From the NCBI RefSeq assembly GCF_001639725.1, contig NZ_LTAW01000003.1:186001-250000 (forward strand): a stretch of DNA of 64,000 bases. The letters run 5' to 3'. Positions 9,224-18,136 of this stretch are shown here, in pieces. This DNA is from Marinomonas atlantica. GTDB taxonomy: Bacteria > Pseudomonadota > Gammaproteobacteria > Pseudomonadales > Marinomonadaceae. The notes below the pieces were generated by a model. The model was not told where the DNA came from. It saw only the letters and a list, made by a program, of their open reading frames with translations, and made no database searches. How positions within the stretch are numbered: position 1 is the first letter of the stretch; every line of letters begins with the position of its first letter. Both the position numbers and the translations under genes were made by a program.

Positions 9224-12200
9224 TTACAAATTTTTAGATGTGTGGCGTTGCTGGCTATGTAGCTTTGAAACAGCCCAGCCCAAATAGTGATTTACCCTGT
9301 TTGGTGTTAATTGAGCAAACTCGTCTAAAGCCATGTCAAAATTATCCACTTCAGGATGGTCATTCTTATACTGTTTTACATGATCCATCGCGGCTTTGGA
9401 AACTAAAACCGGTAAATTCACTTCTTCAATGAACTCGCCGTTGGGGTGTTTTTCACAGAATTGGATAAATGCATATAGACCTTCAAAAATCAGGCTTTTA
9501 TACCAGCTTGGAGCAATGTCTGAGGTAAGTGACTCGATTAGTAATGCAAACGTGTCTTCGCCAGGTGTCATGGAGTTCAGAGTTCTTTTACTGTCAAGAA
9601 TCGTGTTACTTTGCAAATCGCCAAATACGATACGATCTGTTTGATTCAAGCTATCCCATAATTGTAACAACATAGCTTCTGGGAGTTTGGTTATCAGGCC
9701 TTGACCTGTTCGCCATTCAAACCAGTCAATATCTTTGGCTTTGATGTCTGTCGAATCTAAACGTTGATAGCCCACGCTGGCAACAACGTGAGTAAACTCT
9801 TTGTGCTTTTCTATAAGTACTTGTTTTAAGGTGCTGTAAAGCGTCATAGGTGATTGATGTGCCAAGATGTCGATAACATCCGTTTGCTCATTTACTTCAA
9901 AATCCGCTATTTCATCCGCGCACAGCAAACTAAGATTGTGTAGGCGTATCGTTCTAACCCCCGAAAAATACTCTGGGTGTATTTTCATAAGTGTGCCAGT
10001 GATGGCCAGTAATTCATGGTAAACCACTTGCGCAAGCAACGAATCAGAGCTCTCAACGAATGCCTTAAAAACTTCATTTTGGTGTAAAGGCGTTGATATA
10101 CTGATTTGCTGTTCGGCTTTTGAACCTATGATAAGAACACGTTGACGTACAGTGATCTCTGAAGCGTGAGTGGCCATATCTGTTGTCGGTTTTAGCATGA
10201 GCGAGTAAAGTTGGCGAGCGCAAAACCAATTGCGATGGACTAAAGCATTGGTGTAAACCGAATCTAAAATACTGCGAATACTAATACGTCGATCGTTTTC
10301 TTCGATGACCTGCTCATGTAAAGCGTCGCGCAATCCAAGTTGTAATAAAACCTCTGTGGCACCTTCAAGGCTTGGTGTATCTCGTAGGTGCTGGATAAGA
10401 CTGCTTACACTCCAGCTTCGGTAGTCATGGACCTCATTCTCTGAGCTTGAAGAAAGAGGCCATGGCGATTCATACATCGGCAGCTTGGTACCTAATTCAT
10501 GGCCATAAGGTACGTCAAAGTTCATAATACGACGACTGCCCGATTTAAAAGCGTTTTTAGCCGACTGAGGTAAGATACGAAATTCGTTTAATTCGCGATT
10601 CTGTAGACCACGGATAAACTCAAACAGCTTTTCTGAACCACCCATTTCAGCGACAGCTTCATCAATCAATACTGCAAACACGGCATTGGCAGGGTAATAC
10701 CAATATTCGGAGATGCTCGCTAATTCATTTCGAATATGTTCTTCAAACAGTGCCGGATCGGTTTTTCGGTAATCTCGGTCTTCATTTTGGAACCAAGAAA
10801 GGCACAAACATCGTTGGTTATTAATGACAAATGGCTGAGCAATTGCCAAGCTTCCTAATGCACGGTTTGGACGACCGCTTAATCCTAGTGACTTTGAAGC
10901 ACCAACATTTTGATACAGCTCAATTAACTGCTCTGAACTGATGGCCTGAATAGGGGCGATTTCATCGACGGTCTGGCACAGGCAACCCGCGTCCAAAAGT
11001 TGTTGTTTGATTTTATCGTTTTTGGCGAGCACGACCATGGAAATATTAACGTTACGACGAGTATGTTGCTTGCGGTGAAGTCCTAATGGGTCTAGATCTT
11101 CTGTCGTAATTAATTCGTCATCCAGCATGCGACCGACCAGATACAAGCTCTGAGCCCAAACCAACGGTATATTGTCATTAGGAACACGGGGCTGGGAGCC
11201 TGGGTTAGCTTTTTCTGCCAGTATGTGTTCTTCAGGAACGTAATACAGTTCAGGCAAAAGGCGCTCACCATCTTTTTCTACCATGAGACTTTCTAATCGG
11301 TAACGGTAATAGTTAGCGCTTTCCCAGTCTCGTGCAAAAAGGCGGTCAATATAGAGATAAGTGAAGAACAAAGGCCATTCAGATTCAATGTGTTCAAAGT
11401 TAATCAGTTCATCGTACTCATAATAAATACGGTTATGATCTTCAATAACTGTTTGGTGTCCATCTAGTAAGAAGCGCTTGCAGCCGTAATTACCACCTAG
11501 CTTATCGATGATTTCTTGGCGGGTTTTACGCTTAAGTTTTTCGTCATTGACCGCAAAAGCAGGGAAGCCAAGGATGCTGAGTAATGCCCCATCTACTTCT
11601 TTAGAGCGTGACTCTTTAGGGAGCAGTGACTCTAATACTGATCCAGCTCGCGATACAGCATCGGCAAAAGAATGAACAACCGCCCATTCTGGACCCTCAT
11701 CACCAAATAGGTTTAAACCATCCAGCCCTTCAAGAGCCGCTTTTGCCATGCCTACAGAGCTGGCATTAATCTCGGCCTTGCCGTTATTAACCTTATTGCC
11801 TCGCTCCCATATACCGAAATCGGGCGTGCGATAAGTTCTAGAAATGTAGTAGATCAAATTCTGTATGAAATTAAATTCATCCCGGGAGTAAATCAGGCTG
11901 CTACCTGACTTAGTCATTTGTGCCAGAGTCAGTAAATATAGGCTCGTGGCATCGATTTGTAAGTGCCCCCATGCATCATCAGCGACAACTTCTAAACCAG
12001 TTTTAGTATCGTACTTTGCGTGTAATGAGTCTTTTGGGTCGAGCGTATCTTTGAATACTTCTACCTTATGAGATTGACGCATCATAGCAAACAGCAAACC
12101 GCGCATCATTTTGATGCACGCATACTCCAGTTCATGAGCTCTGTTATCTGGGTTGGACGCTCGTTTATACGCTAACGATAACGCCCAGACAGCTTGAATA

Positions 12201-12361
12201 GAGTAGACGTTGTCGCGTACCCATGCGTCAGTGTAATCACCATGATTATTAATGCTGGTGCTAGCGGGAAACAGTCCTGTCACGGGGTGTTGGCGTGACA
12301 AAATAACTTTATCAATGTGTTGGTAGAGGGAGTCGAGCTCAGATGCAATATCAATCGACAT
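9224..12361 (-). CDS. Large GH15 / phosphorylase-kinase alpha-beta-like protein
   Basis: 1045 residues with no signal peptide, so cytoplasmic. The first 450 residues carry the (alpha/alpha)6 glucoamylase-like fold in the version seen in eukaryotic phosphorylase kinase regulatory subunits: DYTDAWVRDNVYSIQAVWAL near residue 43 and DDAWGHLQIDATSLYLL near residue 127. The remaining 550 residues are also helical and of PhK C-terminal type, not a starch-binding module. The function is unproven: it could hydrolyse or merely bind malto-oligosaccharides, or regulate glycogen metabolism. Its place as first gene before glgB and glgX supports a glycogen role. An AAAGGGA sequence upstream serves as ribosome site. 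The family call is firm, the activity is not. Confidence 0.82.
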   Translation of the reverse strand: MSIDIASELDSLYQHIDKVILSRQHPVTGLFPASTSINNHGDYTDAWVRDNVYSIQAVWALSLAYKRASNPDNRAHELEYACIKMMRGLLFAMMRQSHKVEVFKDTLDPKDSLHAKYDTKTGLEVVADDAWGHLQIDATSLYLLTLAQMTKSGSSLIYSRDEFNFIQNLIYYISRTYRTPDFGIWERGNKVNNGKAEINASSVGMAKAALEGLDGLNLFGDEGPEWAVVHSFADAVSRAGSVLESLLPKESRSKEVDGALLSILGFPAFAVNDEKLKRKTRQEIIDKLGGNYGCKRFLLDGHQTVIEDHNRIYYEYDELINFEHIESEWPLFFTYLYIDRLFARDWESANYYRYRLESLMVEKDGERLLPELYYVPEEHILAEKANPGSQPRVPNDNIPLVWAQSLYLVGRMLDDELITTEDLDPLGLHRKQHTRRNVNISMVVLAKNDKIKQQLLDAGCLCQTVDEIAPIQAISSEQLIELYQNVGASKSLGLSGRPNRALGSLAIAQPFVINNQRCLCLSWFQNEDRDYRKTDPALFEEHIRNELASISEYWYYPANAVFAVLIDEAVAEMGGSEKLFEFIRGLQNRELNEFRILPQSAKNAFKSGSRRIMNFDVPYGHELGTKLPMYESPWPLSSSSENEVHDYRSWSVSSLIQHLRDTPSLEGATEVLLQLGLRDALHEQVIEENDRRISIRSILDSVYTNALVHRNWFCARQLYSLMLKPTTDMATHASEITVRQRVLIIGSKAEQQISISTPLHQNEVFKAFVESSDSLLAQVVYHELLAITGTLMKIHPEYFSGVRTIRLHNLSLLCADEIADFEVNEQTDVIDILAHQSPMTLYSTLKQVLIEKHKEFTHVVASVGYQRLDSTDIKAKDIDWFEWRTGQGLITKLPEAMLLQLWDSLNQTDRIVFGDLQSNTILDSKRTLNSMTPGEDTFALLIESLTSDIAPSWYKSLIFEGLYAFIQFCEKHPNGEFIEEVNLPVLVSKAAMDHVKQYKNDHPEVDNFDMALDEFAQLTPNRVNHYLGWAVSKLHSQQRHTSKNL

Positions 12362-12590
12362 ATAAAAAGATCCCTTTCAAAGAGTGTGCGTGTGTTGGGC
12401 TATGCAAATTTAAGGCCTTAACCGGTAAAACCTAAATACAGATACGAACTTTTAGTATTCTGTCGTAAGAATATGAAGATTTAATGTGTGCTGAATTCAT
12501 TAGTACCATGTTTCGTAGCATAATGACGATATCTTGCTACGTTTCTTGTTGTGGCGATGAGTATGACAGCTTTAACGTAAGGATAATCCA

Positions 12591-13049
12591 ATTACTGCGA
12601 TTTTCACTGATATTGTGCCAGAACTTCTCAGCTTGTTTTCTGTGTCGTTTCTGGCTGCAACCTTATTGCCTCTTGGTTCAGAATTATTGCTGCTGGTCGT
12701 AGTTGATCAGCATCCAGATTTTATTTGGCATGCGTGGTGTTCTGCGACGTTGGGTAATACCTTGGGCGGAATGACGAACTGGTGGCTGGGCTCCTATTTG
12801 CTTCATTTTCAAGATCGGCGTTGGTTTCCTGTTTCAGCGTCACGTTTGGCGCAAGTTCAAAAAATATTTCAACGATATGGACAGCCAATTTTGCTGTTAA
12901 GCTGGATGCCGCTAATAGGTGATGGCTTATGCCTGGCTGCTGGCGTCGCTAAATTACATTGGTTTAAAAGTCTTATTTGGATCGCTGTTGGAAAAAGCAT
13001 ACGTTATGGCGCACTTATTTGGGGGACAAACGTCCTAGTGTTATCGTAA
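12591..13049 (+). CDS. YqaA-type DedA/VTT-superfamily inner-membrane protein
   Basis: At least 144 residues (GTG at 12615), with several hydrophobic segments (FLAATLLPLGSELLLLVVV, ILLLSWMPLIGDGLCLAAGV) and the YqaA features GNTLGGMTNWWLG and RYGQPILLLSW. Members belong to the SNARE-associated/VTT family linked to lipid transport or membrane homeostasis; the substrate is unknown. The start is unusual: the GTG at 12615 has no Shine-Dalgarno, while AAGGA at 12579-12583 is well spaced from an in-frame ATT at 12591. I give the longer form as the coordinate. Downstream, the SPOR lipoprotein gene starts 25 bases after the stop. Confidence 0.78.
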   Translation: MTAIFTDIVPELLSLFSVSFLAATLLPLGSELLLLVVVDQHPDFIWHAWCSATLGNTLGGMTNWWLGSYLLHFQDRRWFPVSASRLAQVQKIFQRYGQPILLLSWMPLIGDGLCLAAGVAKLHWFKSLIWIAVGKSIRYGALIWGTNVLVLS

Positions 13050-13074
13050 GATGTCTGGAGTGATGGAGGGAATT

Positions 13075-13794
13075 ATGAGACTGAAGTTATTGGTGATAGG
13101 CACAGGGGCCATTTGGTTGGCAGGGTGTACACTTACACCTGAAAAAAACGGCACTATGTCAAATACAGAGTTACAGGAAGCGCTTCAGAAACAACAGCAA
13201 GAGTGGCAAGACATGAAGCCTCAGCTGCAGCGAGTGCTTGCTTTGGAATCAGATTTGAAACTGTTGGTGGAAACCTTAGATACTGTTCCTGAATCCAGTG
13301 AAAGTTTAACCCAAGAACTAGCGCCGAAGGCAGAAGCTGCTCAAAAAGCGAGTCAAGCTCCCGTGATGCCTTCCGCCGCATTAGCGGATATTAATGCGCC
13401 TAAAGAAGAGGATACGGTAAAAGGTTCTACTTCCAATCGCAATGAGAAACCGTTTCGTCAAGCTCCACCTAGTAATGCCGTGACAGCGGAGTTCTACGAT
13501 GGCTCTGAGAGTAAATCAGATGTGCCATACTATGGCGTACAGCTAGCGGCTTACGTATCTGAGAAGCAAGCTATTCAAGGTTGGCGTTCCATTACGCAAA
13601 AATATGCTGAAGAATTTGCTGATACAGCTCCCTTGATTAATAAACACACAATCAAAGGTAAGACTTACCATCAGCTCATTGTTGGACCATTTCTTAAGAA
13701 AGCTTACAGTGTCGACTTTTGCAATATGTTGAAGCAGATGCAGCAGGAATGTTTGGTTACACGTTATAAAGGTGAGCCGTTCTTGTCTTTGTAA
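13075..13794 (+). CDS. SPOR-domain lipoprotein
   Basis: 239 residues from the ATG at 13075, chosen because GGAGG lies five bases upstream and because this start gives a clean lipoprotein signal (MRLKLLVIG...WLAGC). An in-frame ATG at 13051 would add eight residues and spoil it. A charged, probably coiled segment follows (LQEALQKQQQEWQDMKPQLQ), then a Pro/Ala/Glu-rich linker, then a SPOR domain over the last 80 residues (YYGVQLAAYVSEKQAI ... HQLIVGPFLKKA). SPOR domains bind denuded septal peptidoglycan. The gene is convergent with the usher-like gene, whose last 75 residues look like the same kind of domain. Confidence 0.85.
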   Translation: MRLKLLVIGTGAIWLAGCTLTPEKNGTMSNTELQEALQKQQQEWQDMKPQLQRVLALESDLKLLVETLDTVPESSESLTQELAPKAEAAQKASQAPVMPSAALADINAPKEEDTVKGSTSNRNEKPFRQAPPSNAVTAEFYDGSESKSDVPYYGVQLAAYVSEKQAIQGWRSITQKYAEEFADTAPLINKHTIKGKTYHQLIVGPFLKKAYSVDFCNMLKQMQQECLVTRYKGEPFLSL

Positions 13795-13805
13795 AATGGA
13801 AGTGA

Positions 13806-13824
13806 CGCTAGCCAAAAGTTAGCG
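13806..13824. terminator. Weak hairpin between convergent SPOR lipoprotein and usher-like genes
   Basis: CGCTAGC and GTTAGCG are separated by CAAAA, giving a seven-pair stem with one G-T style mismatch. There is no T-run on either side, so it would be a weak terminator at best. It overlaps the last codons of the minus-strand usher-like gene. Confidence 0.3.
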
Positions 13825-16791
13825 GCGAGTGATACTCGTGACGGCGCAGTTCACACCATTCTTAGTCAATAAAGTACATAATTTCTTGGCTTGATGATCG
13901 TCCGTTGAAAACCCTATATATAATTGAAAGCCGGCTTCTGTTTGGTTAAAGAAGTAACGATTCTGAGTGATTTCAGGCAAGCGTTTACTCAATATGCGCC
14001 AGTAACTACGCAAAGACTCAAGGCGGCTGAATGTTGCCAATAGTGAGCTGTAGCCCTTTATTTCAAATGACTTACGTAAAATTAGATTTTGCTCTTCCAA
14101 TATGCCTGATTCATCTCCTAGAAGAGATATTTGAGTCCCTTGTTGGAAGTTGAAATTGCGTAGGTAAGCCGGATCAATCTCTAATGTGTAGGCTTTTGGT
14201 ACGATCTCAGTGATTAAGAAGTAGCCATCAAATTCACTGGTGACTTCTTCAATAACAGCGCCAGAAGCGTCTTTTAGTAGCACAGGAACGCGGGCTTTGT
14301 TGGCTAAATTGCCGTTCTGTTGTAGCTCTTTGACATAGCCCTCAATCTCTACTGAAGGGACTACCGGAATGTCTAGCGTTTGAATTGAGCCTGGGCGTGG
14401 CGCAATAGAAACTCCTTGGTCTGCACGAATTAAATAGGGATCGTCCAGTTGGCTCAAATCGATATTGATATCGGTTTGTTGATAGCTTGGCAAGGCAGCT
14501 AGCACTGCCACCCCTTGAGAGTTGGTGGTGGCTTTTCGGTAACTTTGTAGGGTTTCCACCTCAACATTAGGGAGTGGCCGGTCGCCTAGATCAAAACGAC
14601 CATTACGGTTGTTGTCTAAAAAGACCCGTGTTGACAGTGTACCTTGGGAAGAGATGGGCATTCGTGTGAAAAAAGCGCTGTTATTTTGTGTCAGGCCAAT
14701 GCCAACGCGCCCTAGTAAAGAGGCTCGCCAACCAATTTGATCGTTGTAAGAGAAGGTGGAAGTCAGGCTGAACTCATTAGGCTGCCAGCTAGCCACCAGT
14801 GCTGTTTCGCTGGAATCATTCTCTAAATCATAAATCCATCTTACGCGGCCACTAGTGTTTTCGCTCATGTCTCCACTGATTTCAGTGAAAAACGACTGAA
14901 TATCAAAATCTGGTGAAATGGTGTAATCGTTGCCAAAACGCCAAAAGAAATCGTTTAAATAGCGCTGGACTTGCCAGTCCCCGGTGGCTTCACCTTCATT
15001 ACGATCTGTCCAAGATAAGCGATTAGAAAAGTAGCTGTTACCAATGCTAGTACCGAGCTGGTTTGTCAGCCGTAAGTATTCTTCGTCGTTGTCGGGCGTG
15101 ATTTGCTCGATGGATTGTTGATAAAATAATTTTAAGCTTGGGATAGAGCCTGAGAGTCTAAGCTCTTGTGATTCAAAGGAATCGATGTCTCCGTCGTCTT
15201 CATTTGTGCGTTGGTTTTCTCTATGAATAAAACTGAATGATTGATCCCATAAGCTGGTGTCAACTTGATAGCGGCGCTCATAATCACCGTTATCTTGCTC
15301 CAGAGAATCAATAGATAATAATGCTTCACCAAACAGAGAAATTTCGCTGCCAAAGGATTGCTGGTCGTATTGTTCAAAGCCTTGTTCATGATGTATTTGC
15401 GAGCCAATGCTCAGTGACCACCAGTCCGTTACACCGTAATCAGCACGAATCATAGTGCTTAGGCCATTTTTGTTATTTTCATTCAGGGTGCTTTGATCGA
15501 ACAAACGTTCACCCTCATCTACAAACGAAATATCGTAAACAAATTCACCAGCAGATTTGCCTGTTGAGCTGACATAGTAACTGCGATTTTCACGTTTAAC
15601 TTGGCCCTGAGGGCCATAAAACACTAACTCTATATCGTTATAGCCAAACGCCAAGGGTAAATCTTGGAATTCATATTGGCCATCGGTGATATTAAACTGG
15701 CTTGTTAGTAGCAGTTGATTTCGATATACCTCCACATCCCAGCCCGCTTGAATATTTCCGATCAAGTTAATGCTATTACCGCCATTGTAGGAGAGTGGGG
15801 TGTTACTAAAACGAGCACCAAGGAAAGTATTGTTTTTCTGCAGTGGGTTGATTTGCGTACTTCTGATATCACCGAACTCAATTATTGTGGCATTAAGAAA
15901 GCCTAAGAGGTTAGCGTCATTAGAATAACGACTGCCAGATAAGCGTGCTGAGTTAATCTCGTTTTCATCGTTAATGGCGAAGTAATATTGCGTATTAAAA
16001 TACGCTAAATCATTTGAACCTATTACTGAAATATTATGACTGGTATCGTTACTCTCATTGGCATTAACCGATGCCTGAATATCCAATAATGGCTTAGAGA
16101 TTGGCTGATAATCATGTTTTAGTAGTGGTGCGCGGGCTTCGTTACGTATGCGATACGTATTTTTAGCGCGCTGCTCTCGGGCCAGTTTTTCTTCTATAGG
16201 AAGCGGGCGATTGCTCCGAGTTTTTAGGGTCAACGTACCGTAATCGGCATCAAAACTCACATCAAACCATTGCTCGTACAGACCGAGTTCAATATAAAAA
16301 TCGTCTTCTAGATCAATCTTCTCAGCACTAATCATGGTCGAACGGCCATCTGTTGTGACGGTCCAAGTGCCATCTTCAAGATGGGAGAGCGTAAACGAAT
16401 TGTTAGGGTTACGAATCCAACCTGATGCTGATTCGTCTTCGACGTCTGTTTCAATGGCAAAATCAAACGCCTGTGTCATATCAAACAGGCTCAGTTTAGC
16501 GCCATCCTCGGTTTTAAAACCGAACACTTGCCCTAAAACTAGTTTACCAAGCTCAACCCCAAGAATCAGTTCTTCACCCGCGGGGATGGTGCCGGATAAG
16601 TCCTCAGGGCGCATGACTTGCTCATTGCTGGTGGCCATCTGGGGTTCTGGGATGGCCTCAGTCAGACTCGGCAAAGTCGCTTTTCCGTCCTGTAAGGCTT
16701 TATATTTGACCTTTAAGCGCTCAAAGGCGTCGTTGGCATATAAAGGCTGCGCAACCAAAGTAGCGAGTATGACAAGGCAAAGACTGCGCAT
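13819..16791 (-). CDS. Usher-like outer-membrane protein of a DUF4402 chaperone-usher pilus, with C-terminal SPOR-like domain
   Basis: 990 residues with a Sec signal (cleavage after about LYANA/D). The middle (about 220-760) is rich in alternating beta strands (YFNTQYYFAINDE, GNIQAGWDVEVYRNQLLL) and resembles the barrel and plug of fimbrial ushers of the CS1/alternate kind. It is followed by GTLSTRVFLDNNRNGRFD, a SdrD-B/usher-C-terminal-type beta domain, and a second carboxypeptidase-regulatory-like repeat (EGYVKELQQNG). The last 75 residues (YSSLLATFSRLESLRSYW ... GFQLYIGFSTDDHQ) align by eye with the SPOR domain of the neighbouring lipoprotein. It starts five bases after the chaperone stop. 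The usher role is inferred from the fold and neighbours. Confidence 0.75.
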   Translation of the reverse strand: MRSLCLVILATLVAQPLYANDAFERLKVKYKALQDGKATLPSLTEAIPEPQMATSNEQVMRPEDLSGTIPAGEELILGVELGKLVLGQVFGFKTEDGAKLSLFDMTQAFDFAIETDVEDESASGWIRNPNNSFTLSHLEDGTWTVTTDGRSTMISAEKIDLEDDFYIELGLYEQWFDVSFDADYGTLTLKTRSNRPLPIEEKLAREQRAKNTYRIRNEARAPLLKHDYQPISKPLLDIQASVNANESNDTSHNISVIGSNDLAYFNTQYYFAINDENEINSARLSGSRYSNDANLLGFLNATIIEFGDIRSTQINPLQKNNTFLGARFSNTPLSYNGGNSINLIGNIQAGWDVEVYRNQLLLTSQFNITDGQYEFQDLPLAFGYNDIELVFYGPQGQVKRENRSYYVSSTGKSAGEFVYDISFVDEGERLFDQSTLNENNKNGLSTMIRADYGVTDWWSLSIGSQIHHEQGFEQYDQQSFGSEISLFGEALLSIDSLEQDNGDYERRYQVDTSLWDQSFSFIHRENQRTNEDDGDIDSFESQELRLSGSIPSLKLFYQQSIEQITPDNDEEYLRLTNQLGTSIGNSYFSNRLSWTDRNEGEATGDWQVQRYLNDFFWRFGNDYTISPDFDIQSFFTEISGDMSENTSGRVRWIYDLENDSSETALVASWQPNEFSLTSTFSYNDQIGWRASLLGRVGIGLTQNNSAFFTRMPISSQGTLSTRVFLDNNRNGRFDLGDRPLPNVEVETLQSYRKATTNSQGVAVLAALPSYQQTDINIDLSQLDDPYLIRADQGVSIAPRPGSIQTLDIPVVPSVEIEGYVKELQQNGNLANKARVPVLLKDASGAVIEEVTSEFDGYFLITEIVPKAYTLEIDPAYLRNFNFQQGTQISLLGDESGILEEQNLILRKSFEIKGYSSLLATFSRLESLRSYWRILSKRLPEITQNRYFFNQTEAGFQLYIGFSTDDHQAKKLCTLLTKNGVNCAVTSITRR

Positions 16792-16796
16792 AGCAC

Positions 16797-17645
16797 CTAC
16801 TTAACGGAATTGATCATCTGTTGTGTAATGGTCAGAGTTTTTTGACTTAATAACAGACCTGTAAATTCACCTTGACCTTCATAGCGTACTTCTAGTCTAC
16901 CTGGTTCAAGTTTAAAGTCTTGCCACGGAAATTGAGTCGTAGCATTTTTGATCTCAGGGTAAAAGTTATAGCCGTTTAAAAGACCCACTTGTCTGGTTTG
17001 TTCATTTACTGGTGTCCAATAGGCAATGAATCGACCATGAGTGCTGAATAAGTCATCGTGATATAGGTCGACTTTGATATTGGTGATACCAGTTTCTTTT
17101 TTGTGAACAAGAGAAATTTCAGTGATTTCTGGATTAACTAAAACGGAGCCAACACGGTATATGACGGGCATGGTGTAGCTCATTAACACATTTAAAGAAA
17201 TTGAACTGCCGGCGTTTTTACTGGAGCTATTTTGATTCGAAGGCAGTGCTATAAATGATAAATGAGACCGATACTCACCAGATTGAAGGCCCCCTGGTTT
17301 TCTGACAAGGAGTTTAACTGTCTGACGTCCGCCTGGAGCAAGTGACACCTGCTTTGGGCTTATCCTTACGAATCGTTCAAGGCTTGAATATTGGCTTTTT
17401 TCTTTTTCTGTTAGCGCTCGATAGCCGCCTTGTTGCAGAGCGGCCATTTGCTTCCACTCTACTCTGTAGCTCCTAGCTTGTTTACCAGTATTGATCAAAT
17501 TGACTTCAAAGGTCCTAGCTCCATCATCCAAAAAAACGCGAGTAGGAGAAATCATTAAGTCAGCATGAGTAAATGTGCTCAATACAAGTGTGATCAGTAC
17601 TGCTATGGCTTTACTAAATAGAGCTGCTTTGGTGTATTTAGTCAT
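16797..17645 (-). CDS. Periplasmic pilus-assembly chaperone (PapD-like)
   Basis: 282 residues with a Sec signal ending STFTHA/DLMISP. The N-terminal Ig-like domain has the family landmarks: MISPTRVFLDDG at the edge strand, the ERFVRISPKQVSLAPGGRQTVKLLV stretch and GEYRSHLSF. Such chaperones donate a strand to unfolded subunits and deliver them to the usher. It differs from FGS/FGL chaperones in its longer second domain, as expected for alternate and archaic families. It lies eight bases downstream of the smaller DUF4402 gene and five bases before the usher-like gene. Confidence 0.85.
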   Translation of the reverse strand: MTKYTKAALFSKAIAVLITLVLSTFTHADLMISPTRVFLDDGARTFEVNLINTGKQARSYRVEWKQMAALQQGGYRALTEKEKSQYSSLERFVRISPKQVSLAPGGRQTVKLLVRKPGGLQSGEYRSHLSFIALPSNQNSSSKNAGSSISLNVLMSYTMPVIYRVGSVLVNPEITEISLVHKKETGITNIKVDLYHDDLFSTHGRFIAYWTPVNEQTRQVGLLNGYNFYPEIKNATTQFPWQDFKLEPGRLEVRYEGQGEFTGLLLSQKTLTITQQMINSVK

Positions 17646-17652
17646 AAGGTCT

Positions 17653-18117
17653 CTAGTAATTAACTGATATTTGATAGCTAGTTCTATATTGAGTATTCAA
17701 GTAGGAGTTTACGCCAGAGCCTGAGGTTTCTAATGTACCGCCTACAAAAAGCGTTGCTGAGCCTGAGTTATCAGTCGTCAGTACAGAAGGTACATCCACA
17801 TCAGTTAATGTAAATTGATCAGCAGAATAAATATCGCTGTTACTTCTCGCTTGGATACTTCTTGCAGAAATAAAAACTTGTTGATTTGAAGGGTAATTCG
17901 TTAACAAAAATTCAGCAGTATTTGGTGGGGTGACTGCGTAAATTCCAGAGGAATATCCAACATTACCAGAATAGTTCAAAACGACCTTTTCTTGGGTGGT
18001 ATTTTCAGTAATAACAATAGAGCCAAAGGATAAGGGCGATATCTCTATGATATCTCCCTTTATCTCCCCAAAAGCTAGTAGCATCACTGCACTGAATATA
18101 CTTTTTGAATACCACAT
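17653..18117 (-). CDS. DUF4402-type pilus subunit, minor or tip candidate
   Basis: 154 residues with a probable Sec signal (cleavage near FGEIKG/D). The mature part is all-beta, starting with IIEISPLSFGSIVI, the DUF4402 entry, and ending in an aromatic C-terminal strand (YRTSYQISVNY) shared with the larger subunit gene (YTGSYTVQVDY). C-terminal strands of this type are probably the part involved in chaperone binding and strand exchange. It is less Ala/Thr-rich than its partner and shorter, so it may be a minor or tip subunit; that is inference. It lies between the larger subunit and the chaperone. Confidence 0.7.
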   Translation of the reverse strand: MWYSKSIFSAVMLLAFGEIKGDIIEISPLSFGSIVITENTTQEKVVLNYSGNVGYSSGIYAVTPPNTAEFLLTNYPSNQQVFISARSIQARSNSDIYSADQFTLTDVDVPSVLTTDNSGSATLFVGGTLETSGSGVNSYLNTQYRTSYQISVNY

Positions 18118-18136
18118 CTTAGTAGTAAAGATCGTA

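Noticed and set aside
12484-12702. A 72-codon plus-strand frame before yqaA
   Set aside because: Cys/Ser-rich with no family features and overlapped out of frame by yqaA.
16334-16804. A 156-codon plus-strand open frame opposite the usher-like gene
   Set aside because: It is Ser/Pro/Lys-rich antisense of a well-supported coding region, without a Shine-Dalgarno or recognised motif.
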